Shown here: one piece after another, positions 23,641-32,071 of the stretch
How the letters are laid out: the number at the start of each line of letters is the position of its first letter
Numbering within the stretch: position 1 is the stretch's first letter
Source of the DNA: Pirellulales bacterium
GTDB lineage: Bacteria > Planctomycetota > Planctomycetia > Pirellulales > JADZDJ01
NCBI GenBank assembly: GCA_035499655.1
Contig: DATJYL010000168.1
Coordinates: 1 to 32,071, forward strand
Direction: 5' to 3'
Length of the DNA: 32,071 bases
Notes under the pieces: generated by a model
Database searches by the model: none
Seen by the model: the letters and a program-made list of their open reading frames with translations, nothing else
Told to the model about the DNA's origin: nothing
Made by a program: the position numbers and the translations under genes

Positions 23641-23668
23641 TGAAACTGACATGATCATGTCAGTTTCA
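23641..23668. promoter_or_regulatory. 28-bp perfect palindrome, candidate operator of the pectinesterase unit
   Basis: The half-site TGAAACTGACATGA is followed immediately by its exact reverse complement, with a TGATCA centre. It ends 21 bases before the ATG at 23619. The AT-rich, zero-spacer design differs from the GC-rich REP-like elements nearby and suits a dimeric or tetrameric repressor. As RNA it could also form a 5'-leader hairpin. Confidence 0.6.
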
Positions 23669-23718
23669 GGTTAGCACGCTGACGAGCTGGAAGGAATTCA
23701 GAGGCACATAAGCTGTCG

Positions 23719-23798
23719 GGTGGTGGGACAAGTTGAAATTCCGACAGCCGCTTTTCCCGACTGACACAGTCGGGCTATGTTCAAATTGGCCCACCACC
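23719..23798. repeat. 80-bp nested inverted-repeat element (MITE/REP-like)
   Basis: The outer arms GGTGGTGGGACAAGTTGAA (23719-23737) and TTCAAATTGGCCCACCACC (23780-23798) are complementary at 17 of 19 positions. An inner stem CCCGACT (23756-23762) pairs with AGTCGGG (23768-23774). The left arm recurs in part at 21697-21710, which supports a dispersed family. Confidence 0.65.
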
Positions 23799-23897
23799 AG
23801 CTGTCTAAATGTTAGTGCAAATGAGACCCGGAATTGCTAAGATAAAGATTCCGAACCAATCAAGGACGATACATCCTTAATCTGGTCAATTCCAACC

Positions 23898-24674
23898 GTG
23901 GCCCTTGACATCGTTCCACTTTGGGCGGTATTTGTCGGCTCGCTGGCAACTGCACTTTTGGGTGCGGAATTGGGGCACCGGCTAGGGGGGATTCGCCATC
24001 GCAGCGCCGAACACGAGAAAGAGCCCACCGTTGGCGGCATTGTCGCCGCAGAGCTTGGGTTGCTGGCATTCCTATTGGCCTTCACGTTCGGATTAGCTGC
24101 TTCGCGCTTTGAATCCCGGCGCGGAACCCTGTTGGACGAAGCCAACGCGATCGGAACAACATTTTTGCGCGCAAAAATGTTGCCCGAGCCAGAACAATCC
24201 GAAATTCGGCAACTGCTGCGCGAGTATGTCGACGTGCGGCTGGCCGCGGTGCAAGAAGGCCAGTTGGAATCCGGGATTCGCCGCTCGACGGAAATCCAAG
24301 ATGAACTGTGGAAACAAGCCACCTTCGTGGCCGAGAAAGACACGCGGTCAATTCCGACCGGTTTATTCATTCAGTCGCTCAATGACTTGATCGATCTGCA
24401 TTCGAAGCGGCTGATGATTGGAATTCGTAGCCGAATTCCCATTACCGTTTGGTTGGTTCTGTCTACGGTTGCGATTCTCTCTTTCGGTTCCTTGGGCTAT
24501 CACAGCGGGCTAAGCGGCGCGCGCCGTTCGCCGGTTGTATTATCGTTGGCGCTAACATTTGCCATTGTCATCTGGATGGTCGTGGACCTTGATCGTCCCC
24601 AAGAAGGATTTTTGCGCGTCAGCCAACAGCCGATGATCGAATTGCGCAGCTCGATGGCCGAGCCGAAACCGTAG
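23898..24674 (+). CDS. Bestrophin-like/DUF4239-type membrane protein
   Basis: A 258-residue protein. The start is taken as GTG 23898, since no ATG lies between it and the upstream in-frame stop; no clear ribosome site is seen. Four hydrophobic segments are visible: about 6-24, 46-68, 180-200 and 212-230. The second is followed by the signature FTFGLAASRFESRRGTLLDEANAIGTTFLRAKMLP, typical of DUF4239 proteins, and a long charged helical loop (EIRQLLREYVDVRL) sits in the middle. Family function is not established; it is placed near bestrophin-like channels by fold prediction in databases. It stands alone between a repeat element and a converging gene 4 bases away. Confidence 0.82.
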   Translation: MALDIVPLWAVFVGSLATALLGAELGHRLGGIRHRSAEHEKEPTVGGIVAAELGLLAFLLAFTFGLAASRFESRRGTLLDEANAIGTTFLRAKMLPEPEQSEIRQLLREYVDVRLAAVQEGQLESGIRRSTEIQDELWKQATFVAEKDTRSIPTGLFIQSLNDLIDLHSKRLMIGIRSRIPITVWLVLSTVAILSFGSLGYHSGLSGARRSPVVLSLALTFAIVIWMVVDLDRPQEGFLRVSQQPMIELRSSMAEPKP

Positions 24675-24678
24675 GCGC

Positions 24679-25842
24679 TTAAATCAAGGAGTTCCCGCCG
24701 CGGGCCTCCTTGACCACCATTTGAATAAAATGCATTTTGCGCAGGACCGGCCGCGACATCACAAAGGGATAGAAGTCATGTTGTCCCATGCTGCGCGCCA
24801 GTTCGTTTAAGACAGTCGTGAGCTGGACCCAAGAATTCACCAGCAGCACCACACGCTGCGCATCGGGAGCTTTGGGGTCGTACAAATCGTTGACTGTGAA
24901 CGGTTCCACCGCAGCTTCCACATCTTCGCCGCGCAATCCGTAACCCAGTGCTGTGTCCAGACTGTCGACGACGTGCAGATAGTGCGCCCAAGACTCCGCC
25001 CAATCTTCCCACGGATGGACCGATGCATAAGAACTGATGTGTTGGTTTGCCCAGTCGGCAGGCGGCCCCTGCTGGTAATTCCGTTTCAGTGCCGCCGCAT
25101 AATCTTGGCGCTCATCGCCAAACAGGGTGCGGAATTTTTCCTGCCACGGCGTTCCTGCGATCAGGCGATCCCAATAATAGTGGCCAATTTCATGCCGAAA
25201 ATGTCCCAGCAGCGTGCGGTAAGGCTCGTGCAGTTCGTGCCGAATTTTCTCCCGTTGTGAATCGTCTGCTTCCTCAACATTCAACGTGATCAGGCCATTG
25301 GCGTGTCCGGTAAGCACGCGCGGACCATCTTTGGGCGATCGTAAAAAGTCGAACATGACCCCATGTTCCGGATCCTCGGAAACTTTCGACTTGACAGGCA
25401 AACCCAACATCAGCAATTGCGCTACGAGCCGTCGCTTGGCGTTTTCAATCAGCCGCCACCTACGGCAATTGTCCGGGTCATCGAGTTGTGGAATGGTCCG
25501 ATTGAGTCGGCAGGAAATGCACAACAATTCCGTGTCTTCGATAGGAACCAGCCAATTGCAACCTGCGGGCGAATGGAAATTTTTGCACCGTCGCCACAGC
25601 GGAGCGGGCTTTTTTTGGCCGTGCAGTTTCCAAGTATCTACTGTCGAGCCCTGTTGAAGCGCGCGCACCTGGGCAAGTTCTGGTTCGTAACCGAGCGCCG
25701 CCTTGCATGCTAGGCATTGGCTATTGCGAAAAAACACGGGCCTTCCGCAGCTACAGCGATACGAGTGGCCGCGGCCCGCAGGCTCCTCGCTTCGCCACGC
25801 CTCAGCCAGGCGCTTGGTAATTGCCTCGAAGATGCTGGCCAT
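24679..25842 (-). CDS. Zinc-ribbon putative metallopeptidase (COG4307-like)
   Basis: A 387-residue protein from ATG 25842. The N-terminus holds a zinc ribbon with Cys30, Cys32, Cys43 and Cys46 (CSCGRPVFFRNSQCLAC), and a second Cys set follows near residues 86-112 (RRCKNF...GCNW...LLCISC). The rest matches the conserved putative zinc-binding metallopeptidase family: GHANGLITLNVEEADD, YRTLLGHFRHEIGHYYWDRLI with an HExxH-type HEIGH near residue 218, and WEDWAESWAHYLHVVDSLDTALGYGL, which supplies a possible third ligand. It is cytoplasmic, with no signal peptide. Its substrate is unknown. The 3' end almost touches the converging DUF4239 gene. Confidence 0.87.
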   Translation of the reverse strand: MASIFEAITKRLAEAWRSEEPAGRGHSYRCSCGRPVFFRNSQCLACKAALGYEPELAQVRALQQGSTVDTWKLHGQKKPAPLWRRCKNFHSPAGCNWLVPIEDTELLCISCRLNRTIPQLDDPDNCRRWRLIENAKRRLVAQLLMLGLPVKSKVSEDPEHGVMFDFLRSPKDGPRVLTGHANGLITLNVEEADDSQREKIRHELHEPYRTLLGHFRHEIGHYYWDRLIAGTPWQEKFRTLFGDERQDYAAALKRNYQQGPPADWANQHISSYASVHPWEDWAESWAHYLHVVDSLDTALGYGLRGEDVEAAVEPFTVNDLYDPKAPDAQRVVLLVNSWVQLTTVLNELARSMGQHDFYPFVMSRPVLRKMHFIQMVVKEARGGNSLI

Positions 25843-25960
25843 GCCTGGGAATTCAACTCATGGTAAAGTGCCTGTTGGGGAAAGGATTCTAACCGAGCCA
25901 GGGCGACGGACGTCGCCAGGTCGCAGAAGGGTAGATGCATCGGGCGCTCCAACCCAACAA

Positions 25961-26034
25961 TATCCGCGACAGGATTTGAACCTGTAACCTTCGGCTCCGG
26001 AGGCCGACGCTCTATCCAGTTGAGCTACGCGGAC
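25961..26034 (-). tRNA. tRNA-Arg (anticodon CCG)
   Basis: A 74-nt cloverleaf on the minus strand. The acceptor arm pairs GTCCGCG with CGCGGAT; the D-arm begins AGCTCAACTGGATAGAGC; the anticodon stem TCGGC/GCCGA encloses loop CTCCGGA with anticodon CCG (reads CGG); the T-arm contains GGTTCAAATCC. The 3' CCA is not encoded. Confidence 0.95.
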
Positions 26035-26156
26035 TAAGATGCCGTGGTGCAACTACGAAAAGCACTCGCGACCGCATGTTGGCGATGACAATTTCGTATT
26101 TTACGAAATTCGAGGTCAATTACTAGCGAGCGCTGGAGCGACAGATTCGGCGGAAT

Positions 26157-27335
26157 TTAGAGAGCTTCCACCGCCAGCGCTACGGCCTCGCCGCCACCAA
26201 GGCAAAGCGCGGCGAGTCCGCGCTTTCCGCCGGTGCGATGCAGAGCGGTAAGCAACGTCACTAGAATCCGCGCGCCGCTCGCGCCTATCGGATGCCCCAG
26301 CGCCACCGAGCCGCCGTAAATATTGAGCTTATCGCCGGGAATGTTCAACTCTTTCGCCGCCGCCATCACCACGGCGGCGAAGGCTTCGTTGATTTCAAAC
26401 AAGTCGACGTCGGCCACGGTCCATTTCATCTGCGCCAACAGTTTTTGAATTGCGCCGATGGGCGCAGTCGTAAACCACTCCGGCTCGTGACTGAATGTAG
26501 CCGAACCCACAATACGAACCTGCCGTTTCAACCCCAAACTGCTGCACGCCGCAGCTGATGCCAACAACAGCGCCGCCGCCCCGTCGTTCATGCTGGAAGC
26601 GTTTGCAGCAGTGATCGTCCCCTCGGGACTGAAAGCCGGCCTTAGCGCCCGCAACTTTGCTTCGTCCAAACGTGCCGGCTCTTCATCAACGCTGACGATT
26701 GTGGTTCCCTTCTTCATCGTCACCGGCAAGGGCACAATTTCGTCGTCGAACACACCGTCGGCCATGGCCTGTTGTGCGCGCCGGTAACTGCGGACTGCAA
26801 AATCATCTTGCTCTTGGCGAGTGAAATTGAATTTGGCCGCGCATTGATCGCCGTAAATGCCCATCAACTTGTCGCCATAGGCATCGCGCAATCCGTCGTG
26901 CAGCATCGAATCGATCAGCACGCCATTTCCCAGCCGGTACCCTGCCCGGGCGTGCGGCAACAAATACGGGGCCAAACTCATGCTTTCCATCCCACCGGCT
27001 ACGACAATTTGCGCCTCGCCCAATTGAATGGCCTGCGCCCCCAACATCACCGCCTTCAGACCGGACCCGCAAACTTTGTTGACCGTGGTGGCGCCCACGC
27101 TGGCAGGCAAACCGGCCTTGAGCGCCGCCTGGCGTGCCGGATTTTGGCCCAGGCCGGCGCTGACCACGTTGCCCATGATGACTTCGTCGATTCGGTTCGA
27201 CGGTACGCCTGCCCGCTGCACTACAGCTTCGATGCACACGGCCCCCAATTGCGGCGCCGGCACCGTCGCCAGCGCGCCGCCCAACGCTCCGATGGGAGTG
27301 CGTGCGCGAGCGACAATGAACACTTCGTTGGGCAT
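26157..27335 (-). CDS. Acetyl-CoA acetyltransferase (thiolase)
   Basis: A 392-residue enzyme that condenses two acetyl-CoA to acetoacetyl-CoA or runs the reverse thiolytic step. ATG 27335 is chosen since [20 protein letters not shown] is the canonical start and GGAACG precedes it. The active-site set is complete: Cys89 in [10 protein letters not shown] (acyl acceptor), the His of NEAFAA-context, [10 protein letters not shown] with the catalytic His near residue 348, and the second Cys near residue 378 in [11 protein letters not shown]. The last motif is usually CIGGGMG, so GGGEA is a small deviation. Length is normal. No partner 3-hydroxyacyl-CoA dehydrogenase or transferase gene is adjacent, so the pathway (fatty acid breakdown, ketone bodies or polymer synthesis) is open. 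Confidence 0.94.
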   Translation of the reverse strand: MPNEVFIVARARTPIGALGGALATVPAPQLGAVCIEAVVQRAGVPSNRIDEVIMGNVVSAGLGQNPARQAALKAGLPASVGATTVNKVCGSGLKAVMLGAQAIQLGEAQIVVAGGMESMSLAPYLLPHARAGYRLGNGVLIDSMLHDGLRDAYGDKLMGIYGDQCAAKFNFTRQEQDDFAVRSYRRAQQAMADGVFDDEIVPLPVTMKKGTTIVSVDEEPARLDEAKLRALRPAFSPEGTITAANASSMNDGAAALLLASAAACSSLGLKRQVRIVGSATFSHEPEWFTTAPIGAIQKLLAQMKWTVADVDLFEINEAFAAVVMAAAKELNIPGDKLNIYGGSVALGHPIGASGARILVTLLTALHRTGGKRGLAALCLGGGEAVALAVEAL

Positions 27336-27537
27336 AGCGACGTTCCGAATTATGGGGGCCAATCAATTCTATCCGCCAGATGATTACGGCCTAGTGGCGC
27401 GGCATTTGCGCCAACCGCTAGCGACGAACGGATTTCATCGGGTTCTGTGGTGCATTACAATGGCATTCAAATCCATTGTTTCTTTCGCATCACTCTTCCC
27501 ACGCCTGACGGGGCAATGTTTTCAACAGGGGCTACGT

Positions 27538-27852
27538 ATGAAAAGCATTCTCACAATTCTCGTGCTGACTGCGATTTTCGCTGGCGGCGGATTTCTGGTC
27601 GGCTACGCCACCGCAAGCCAGCAACTTGTCCCGCCCGAGCCGAATTGGTCGAACGACATGACCACGGAGCAAAAAGAGCAATCCCTTGAAGCTGGGAGGG
27701 AGCAGATCAAAATCTTGGTGGAAAACAAGCAAGCCCGTGGCGCAGCCGCTGAAAAAGGCGCATTCATCGGAGCGCCTCTCGGATTTGTCGTCGGCTTGGC
27801 AATCACCGCGCTGCGGCGTCGAAACAAAGCGGCTGTGCAGAATCCACCGTAG
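27538..27852 (+). CDS. Small membrane protein with two hydrophobic segments
   Basis: The 104-residue product starts at ATG 27538, where MKSILTILVLTAIFAGGGFLVGYATA forms a signal anchor or signal peptide; CAGGGG upstream may be a weak ribosome site. A charged stretch rich in Glu and Lys (TTEQKEQSLEAGREQIKILVENKQARGAAAEKG) is followed by a second hydrophobic helix at about residues 76-94 (FIGAPLGFVVGLAITAL) and a basic tail. The same frame is open much further upstream only because it lies antisense to the thiolase gene. No family is recognised. Confidence 0.6.
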   Translation: MKSILTILVLTAIFAGGGFLVGYATASQQLVPPEPNWSNDMTTEQKEQSLEAGREQIKILVENKQARGAAAEKGAFIGAPLGFVVGLAITALRRRNKAAVQNPP

Positions 27853-27864
27853 CCGAGGCGAGCA

Positions 27865-28608
27865 TCACGTCATGCTGAAGTGCCGCAGCGAGATTCCAGC
27901 GATAATCAAAATGGCCGACATCATCCACACCGGCGCCATCGATCCGACCGGCGACCCGCCCACGATGGCCAGCACGCTGAGCGGAAGAAAAATCAATCCC
28001 GCCGCAAGAGCAAACCAGCCAATGCCGTGCATCAAGCGAATGGTTCTGCGGTCGCTGGGCCGGCTGCCGACCGCCGGCTCGGCGATGGCTGACAAATCGC
28101 CAATAGCTTTGCCAGTGTTTTGGGAAATCTGTTCGGCAATTTGCTGGGCGTCGGGCCACAGCATTTCCGGAAACACAAACTTCCCCTCGGAAGTGTACAC
28201 GATATATTCTTGCTGCCTTCCGCCGGGCGCGTACATGTTGGTCACCGAAAACGGTTGAACGCCGGCCACTTCGCTCCACGCGAGTTTTGTCCGCCGCATC
28301 CGCCGCAGCGACCACATCGAAAACTGGTGGCCATATATCTGCAGGCCGTCGTCGCTGATCGTGACGTACGCTTGCCAAATGCCGATCCCCACGCTTAAAA
28401 ACCACAAACCGACGAGGCCCAGCGGATCGATGATGACCCAAATGGTCGCGGCAATGGCCCGTGCCAAATCGAACGGCTGTTTTTCCGCGCCGGTGAACAC
28501 CCACGCCAGAAAAATCGCCACGAGCAGCATGCCCATTCCGACGAGGCTCAATAACCAGCCTTTGGATTGGTACGGACGAAATGTCGCTGGTGTCGCCGCG
28601 TCGGACAT
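27865..28608 (-). CDS. Membrane protein with a PH-like central domain
   Basis: A 247-residue protein; ATG 28608 is favoured over the longer frame because GGCGGA precedes it. Hydrophobic helices lie near residues 17-38 and 53-76, then a soluble beta-rich stretch of about 100 residues (YVTISDDGLQIYGHQFSMWSLRRMRRTKLAWSEVAGVQPF...QQEYIVYTSEGKFVFPEMLWPDAQQIAEQISQNTG), which has the look of a bacterial PH domain as in photosystem-assembly-type YcxB/bPH proteins. Two more helices close the protein (about 191-213 and 220-238). The function is unknown. It converges on the small membrane protein gene ending at 27852. Confidence 0.65.
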   Translation of the reverse strand: MSDAATPATFRPYQSKGWLLSLVGMGMLLVAIFLAWVFTGAEKQPFDLARAIAATIWVIIDPLGLVGLWFLSVGIGIWQAYVTISDDGLQIYGHQFSMWSLRRMRRTKLAWSEVAGVQPFSVTNMYAPGGRQQEYIVYTSEGKFVFPEMLWPDAQQIAEQISQNTGKAIGDLSAIAEPAVGSRPSDRRTIRLMHGIGWFALAAGLIFLPLSVLAIVGGSPVGSMAPVWMMSAILIIAGISLRHFSMT

Positions 28609-28764
28609 AAAATCCGCCGATCTATTGGCACGATGTGCTGTTAGCAACGGATTCAGGCTATGGCTCTTGCTCCGAAAAAGTTTACGACATAACACCAACA
28701 CAGCGCCGAACTGTTGCGCAATTAGGCGGCCGCAAGCATTCCAACGGGAAAGTGGCGAGGTTGT

Positions 28765-29067
28765 TTACTGACGAATAGTAACCCATCGCCGCATGCGGCC
28801 CAAAAGTCGACTAACGAGAAATTGCAAAATTCCCGCAACAGTGACCCCAGCGAGCGGCAGTGCCATAACAATTACCCAGGCTGGAACCTCAATGCTGCGT
28901 GTTGCTCCGGCCCGAATTGCCGCAGCGTAGTATTGATAATTCGCTTGAACAATATTCCAATTGACGGACTTTAACCAAATCCATACCCCGAAAGTCACGG
29001 CAGTTGATAGAACGCCGATAGTAAGACCCCATCGCTGTTCTTCAATTTTGGCAAGCAAGCGTTTCAT
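28765..29067 (-). CDS. Small two-helix membrane protein
   Basis: A 100-residue protein from ATG 29067, with AGGA upstream. Hydrophobic segments lie at about residues 13-32 (WGLTIGVLSTAVTFGVWIWL) and 61-85 (VPAWVIVMALPLAGVTVAGILQFLV), with a basic C-terminus (LLGRMRRWVTIRQ). No family is recognised. It sits alone between a tRNA gene and the PH-like protein gene. Confidence 0.55.
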   Translation of the reverse strand: MKRLLAKIEEQRWGLTIGVLSTAVTFGVWIWLKSVNWNIVQANYQYYAAAIRAGATRSIEVPAWVIVMALPLAGVTVAGILQFLVSRLLGRMRRWVTIRQ

Positions 29068-29171
29068 GGATATTTCCTATACCTTTAGAGGTGGCACAAC
29101 ACAACAGAATGTTCGCATGGTCCGTAGCCACTAACAATATCAGTTTCCAGGCCTCAAACATCGTAAAGCAG

Positions 29172-29245
29172 TGGGCGGTACAGGACTCGAACCTGTAACC
29201 TCCTGGGTGTAAACCAGACGCTCTGACCAATTGAGCTAACCGCCC
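29172..29245 (-). tRNA. tRNA-Val (anticodon TAC)
   Basis: A 74-nt cloverleaf on the minus strand. The acceptor arm pairs GGGCGGT with ACCGCCC; the D-arm is AGCTCAATTGGTCAGAGC; the anticodon stem TCTGG/CCAGG encloses loop TTTACAC with anticodon TAC (reads GTA); the T-arm contains GGTTCGAGTCC. The 3' CCA is not encoded. It lies 57 bases downstream of aspS in the same direction. Confidence 0.96.
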
Positions 29246-29302
29246 GACAAACGAACTCGCGTAAAATGTTATGGCTTGGAGGCACGGCGCGCCACCGCCG
29301 AT

Positions 29303-31078
<1,776 letters not shown>

Positions 31079-31084
31079 GCGTTG

Positions 31085-31090
31085 ATCCTT
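31085..31090 (-). promoter_or_regulatory. Ribosome binding site fixing the TTG start of aspS
   Basis: AAGGAT on the minus strand lies 6 bases before the TTG codon at 31078 and supports this rare start. Confidence 0.6.
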
Positions 31091-31165
31091 CCAAAAGACG
31101 GTAAGAAAATCGAACTGGCCATTCTAAATCGACGGGGCGTTTGGCGAAAGGTTCGTTTCCGCCGG

Positions 31166-31181
31166 TAAAGCCGCGGCTTTA
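31166..31181. repeat. 16-bp perfect palindrome overlapping the miaA stop codon
   Basis: TAAAGCCGCGGCTTTA is its own reverse complement, and outer bases GCCGG/CCGG extend the pairing. The miaA TAA stop is part of it. It may be a hairpin between miaA and aspS or another dispersed palindrome. Confidence 0.55.
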
Positions 31182-32071
31182 TGCTGCCGGATTTGCAGCC
31201 AGCGCCATAATCTTCCGAGCCGTTGCCTCAGGATGCAGCGGCTCACTCACGGCAATCCAGCGGCATTCGCTCAAACTGCGAAACCATGTCAGTTGCCGCT
31301 TGGCAAACTGCCGGGTGCGGAGTTTGACGAGTTCGATCGTGGCCGGCAAATCGCGCTGGCCGTGAAGGAATTCTAGCACTTCTTTGTAGCCCACGGCTTG
31401 GCTCGCCGTGCGGCCGAAAGCCGATGGCGATTTTGCCGTCTGGGGACGGCGGCTAAACAGCTCGGCCGCCTGCACCCTGAAGCCTGAACCCTGAATCTGC
31501 CGCACTTCGTCAACGAGGCCCGCTCGGAACATTTCATCAACCCGCTGACGGATTCGCATTTCCAACTGTTCGCGCGGCCAATCGAGGACAAACACACGGC
31601 ACTCGCTGGCTGGTCGGGCTTGATCGAACTGATTTTGCATCTGGCTGATCGGCTGGCCGGTGGTGTGCTGCACTTCCAGCGCGCGAATAATCCGCCGCAC
31701 GTCGTTGGGGTGCAACTTCGCCGCCGCCGGAGCATCGACTGCTTGCAATCGCCGATGCAGCGCTTCGGCGCCCTCGACGCGCGCGATTTCTTCCAATTCG
31801 CGGCGCAGTTTCCAATCGGCCGGCGGGCCGCTGAATAATCCGCGCAAAAGCGCTTTCAAATACAATGCCGTACCGCCGACAAACAGCACTTGCTTGCCGC
31901 GCGCTGCAATGTCGGCTACGGCCCTTTTGGCCGCTTCCAGATACTGAGCGACGCTGAACTCTTCATTCGGATTGAGCACGTCGATCAAATGATGCGGTAC
32001 CCCCTGCCGCTCTTCCGCCGTGGGCTTGGCGGTGCCGATATCCATGCCGCGGTACAGCGCCATCGAATCCA
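31179..32071 (-). CDS. miaA: tRNA dimethylallyltransferase (5' end outside window)
   Basis: The frame enters from the right edge (DSMALYRGMDIGTAKPTAEE, normally preceded by the P-loop region, which is outside the window) and ends at 31179, giving about 297 visible residues. MiaA transfers a dimethylallyl group to A37 of tRNAs reading UNN codons. Landmarks: VPHHLIDVLNPNEEFSVAQY, VGGTALYLKALLRGLFSGPPAD, HPNDVRRIIRALEVQHTTGQPIS, and the C-terminal ELVKLRTRQFAKRQLTWFR, the canonical RQYAKRQ.TWFR motif. Between DEVRQIQ and QAVGYKE, where the family normally has about 10-15 residues, lie about 30, starting with GSGFRVQ encoded by tandem heptanucleotides. The miaA-aspS gap is 100 bases, so they may be co-transcribed. 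Confidence 0.94.
   Translation of the reverse strand, partial: DSMALYRGMDIGTAKPTAEERQGVPHHLIDVLNPNEEFSVAQYLEAAKRAVADIAARGKQVLFVGGTALYLKALLRGLFSGPPADWKLRRELEEIARVEGAEALHRRLQAVDAPAAAKLHPNDVRRIIRALEVQHTTGQPISQMQNQFDQARPASECRVFVLDWPREQLEMRIRQRVDEMFRAGLVDEVRQIQGSGFRVQAAELFSRRPQTAKSPSAFGRTASQAVGYKEVLEFLHGQRDLPATIELVKLRTRQFAKRQLTWFRSLSECRWIAVSEPLHPEATARKIMALAANPAA
31468..31495. repeat. Four tandem heptanucleotide units inside miaA
   Basis: On the coding strand the units are TTCAGGG, TTCAGGC, TTCAGGG and TGCAGGC, 28 bases without interruption. They are translated as part of a loop insertion (QGSGFRVQA). The total is not a multiple of three, so gain or loss of one unit would break the frame. Confidence 0.75.

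Noticed and set aside
25858-26052. Small minus-strand frame over the tRNA-Arg gene ([20 protein letters not shown])
   Set aside because: This peptide pattern is the known false translation of a tRNA gene.
29042-29230. Small minus-strand frame over the tRNA-Val gene
   Set aside because: A spurious translation of the tRNA cloverleaf, as above.

Overview
The window looks like chromosomal DNA of a planctomycete, probably Pirellulales-like. Supporting traits are a DUF1559 prepilin-like protein at the left edge, a PadR/HAAS/STN gene pair, a DUF11-repeat surface protein beside a Wza-type export protein and a TPR lipoprotein, several small Cys-rich or Tyr/Pro-rich exported proteins, tRNA genes without an encoded CCA, and many short GC-rich palindromes between genes. 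This assignment comes from gene content and style only; there is no rRNA to confirm it.

Layout. 1-3060: partial DUF1559 gene; two divergent Cys-rich genes sharing a promoter region; a small Tyr/Pro/His-rich secreted protein; a small membrane protein. 3217-6450: a pyruvate/indolepyruvate-decarboxylase-type ThDP enzyme facing a rhamnulokinase. 6651-8105: a consensus-like promoter, an APS/PAPS reductase (cysH) with two Fe-S cysteine pairs, and an Rrf2 regulator. 8438-10126: an STN-domain membrane protein and its PadR regulator, with heptanucleotide repeat arrays at the junction. 10389-14418: a GH29 alpha-L-fucosidase, a VOC protein and ATP sulfurylase (sat), separated by REP-like palindromes. 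14713-20346: envelope cluster of DUF11 protein, polysaccharide export protein and TPR lipoprotein. 20666-23619: a TIM-barrel isomerase, a decayed region with a GH29-like remnant, a pectinesterase and a small secreted protein preceded by a perfect 28-bp palindrome. 23898-29067: bestrophin-like protein, zinc-ribbon metallopeptidase-like protein, tRNA-Arg, thiolase and three small or medium membrane proteins. 29172-32071: tRNA-Val, aspS and the 3' part of miaA.

How the genes fit together. Sat and CysH are the first two enzymes of sulfate assimilation via APS; the Rrf2 gene next to cysH is a candidate regulator of it. Fucosidase, rhamnulokinase and pectinesterase fit a cell that feeds on plant or algal polysaccharides rich in deoxysugars and pectin. 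The Wza-like/TPR/DUF11 genes belong to envelope polysaccharide export and surface architecture.

Most worth following up: (i) the divergent Cys-rich pair with a tandem 18-bp-period motif in the shared promoter; (ii) two independent arrays of degenerate 7-bp tandem repeats, one forming the PadR C-terminus and the PadR/STN gene junction, the other inside the conserved miaA gene, where a one-unit change would shift the frame; (iii) the 28-bp palindrome in front of the pectinesterase unit; (iv) the HAAS-TM-STN architecture under PadR control. I did not find a clear defence system, CRISPR array, insertion sequence or biosynthetic cluster.
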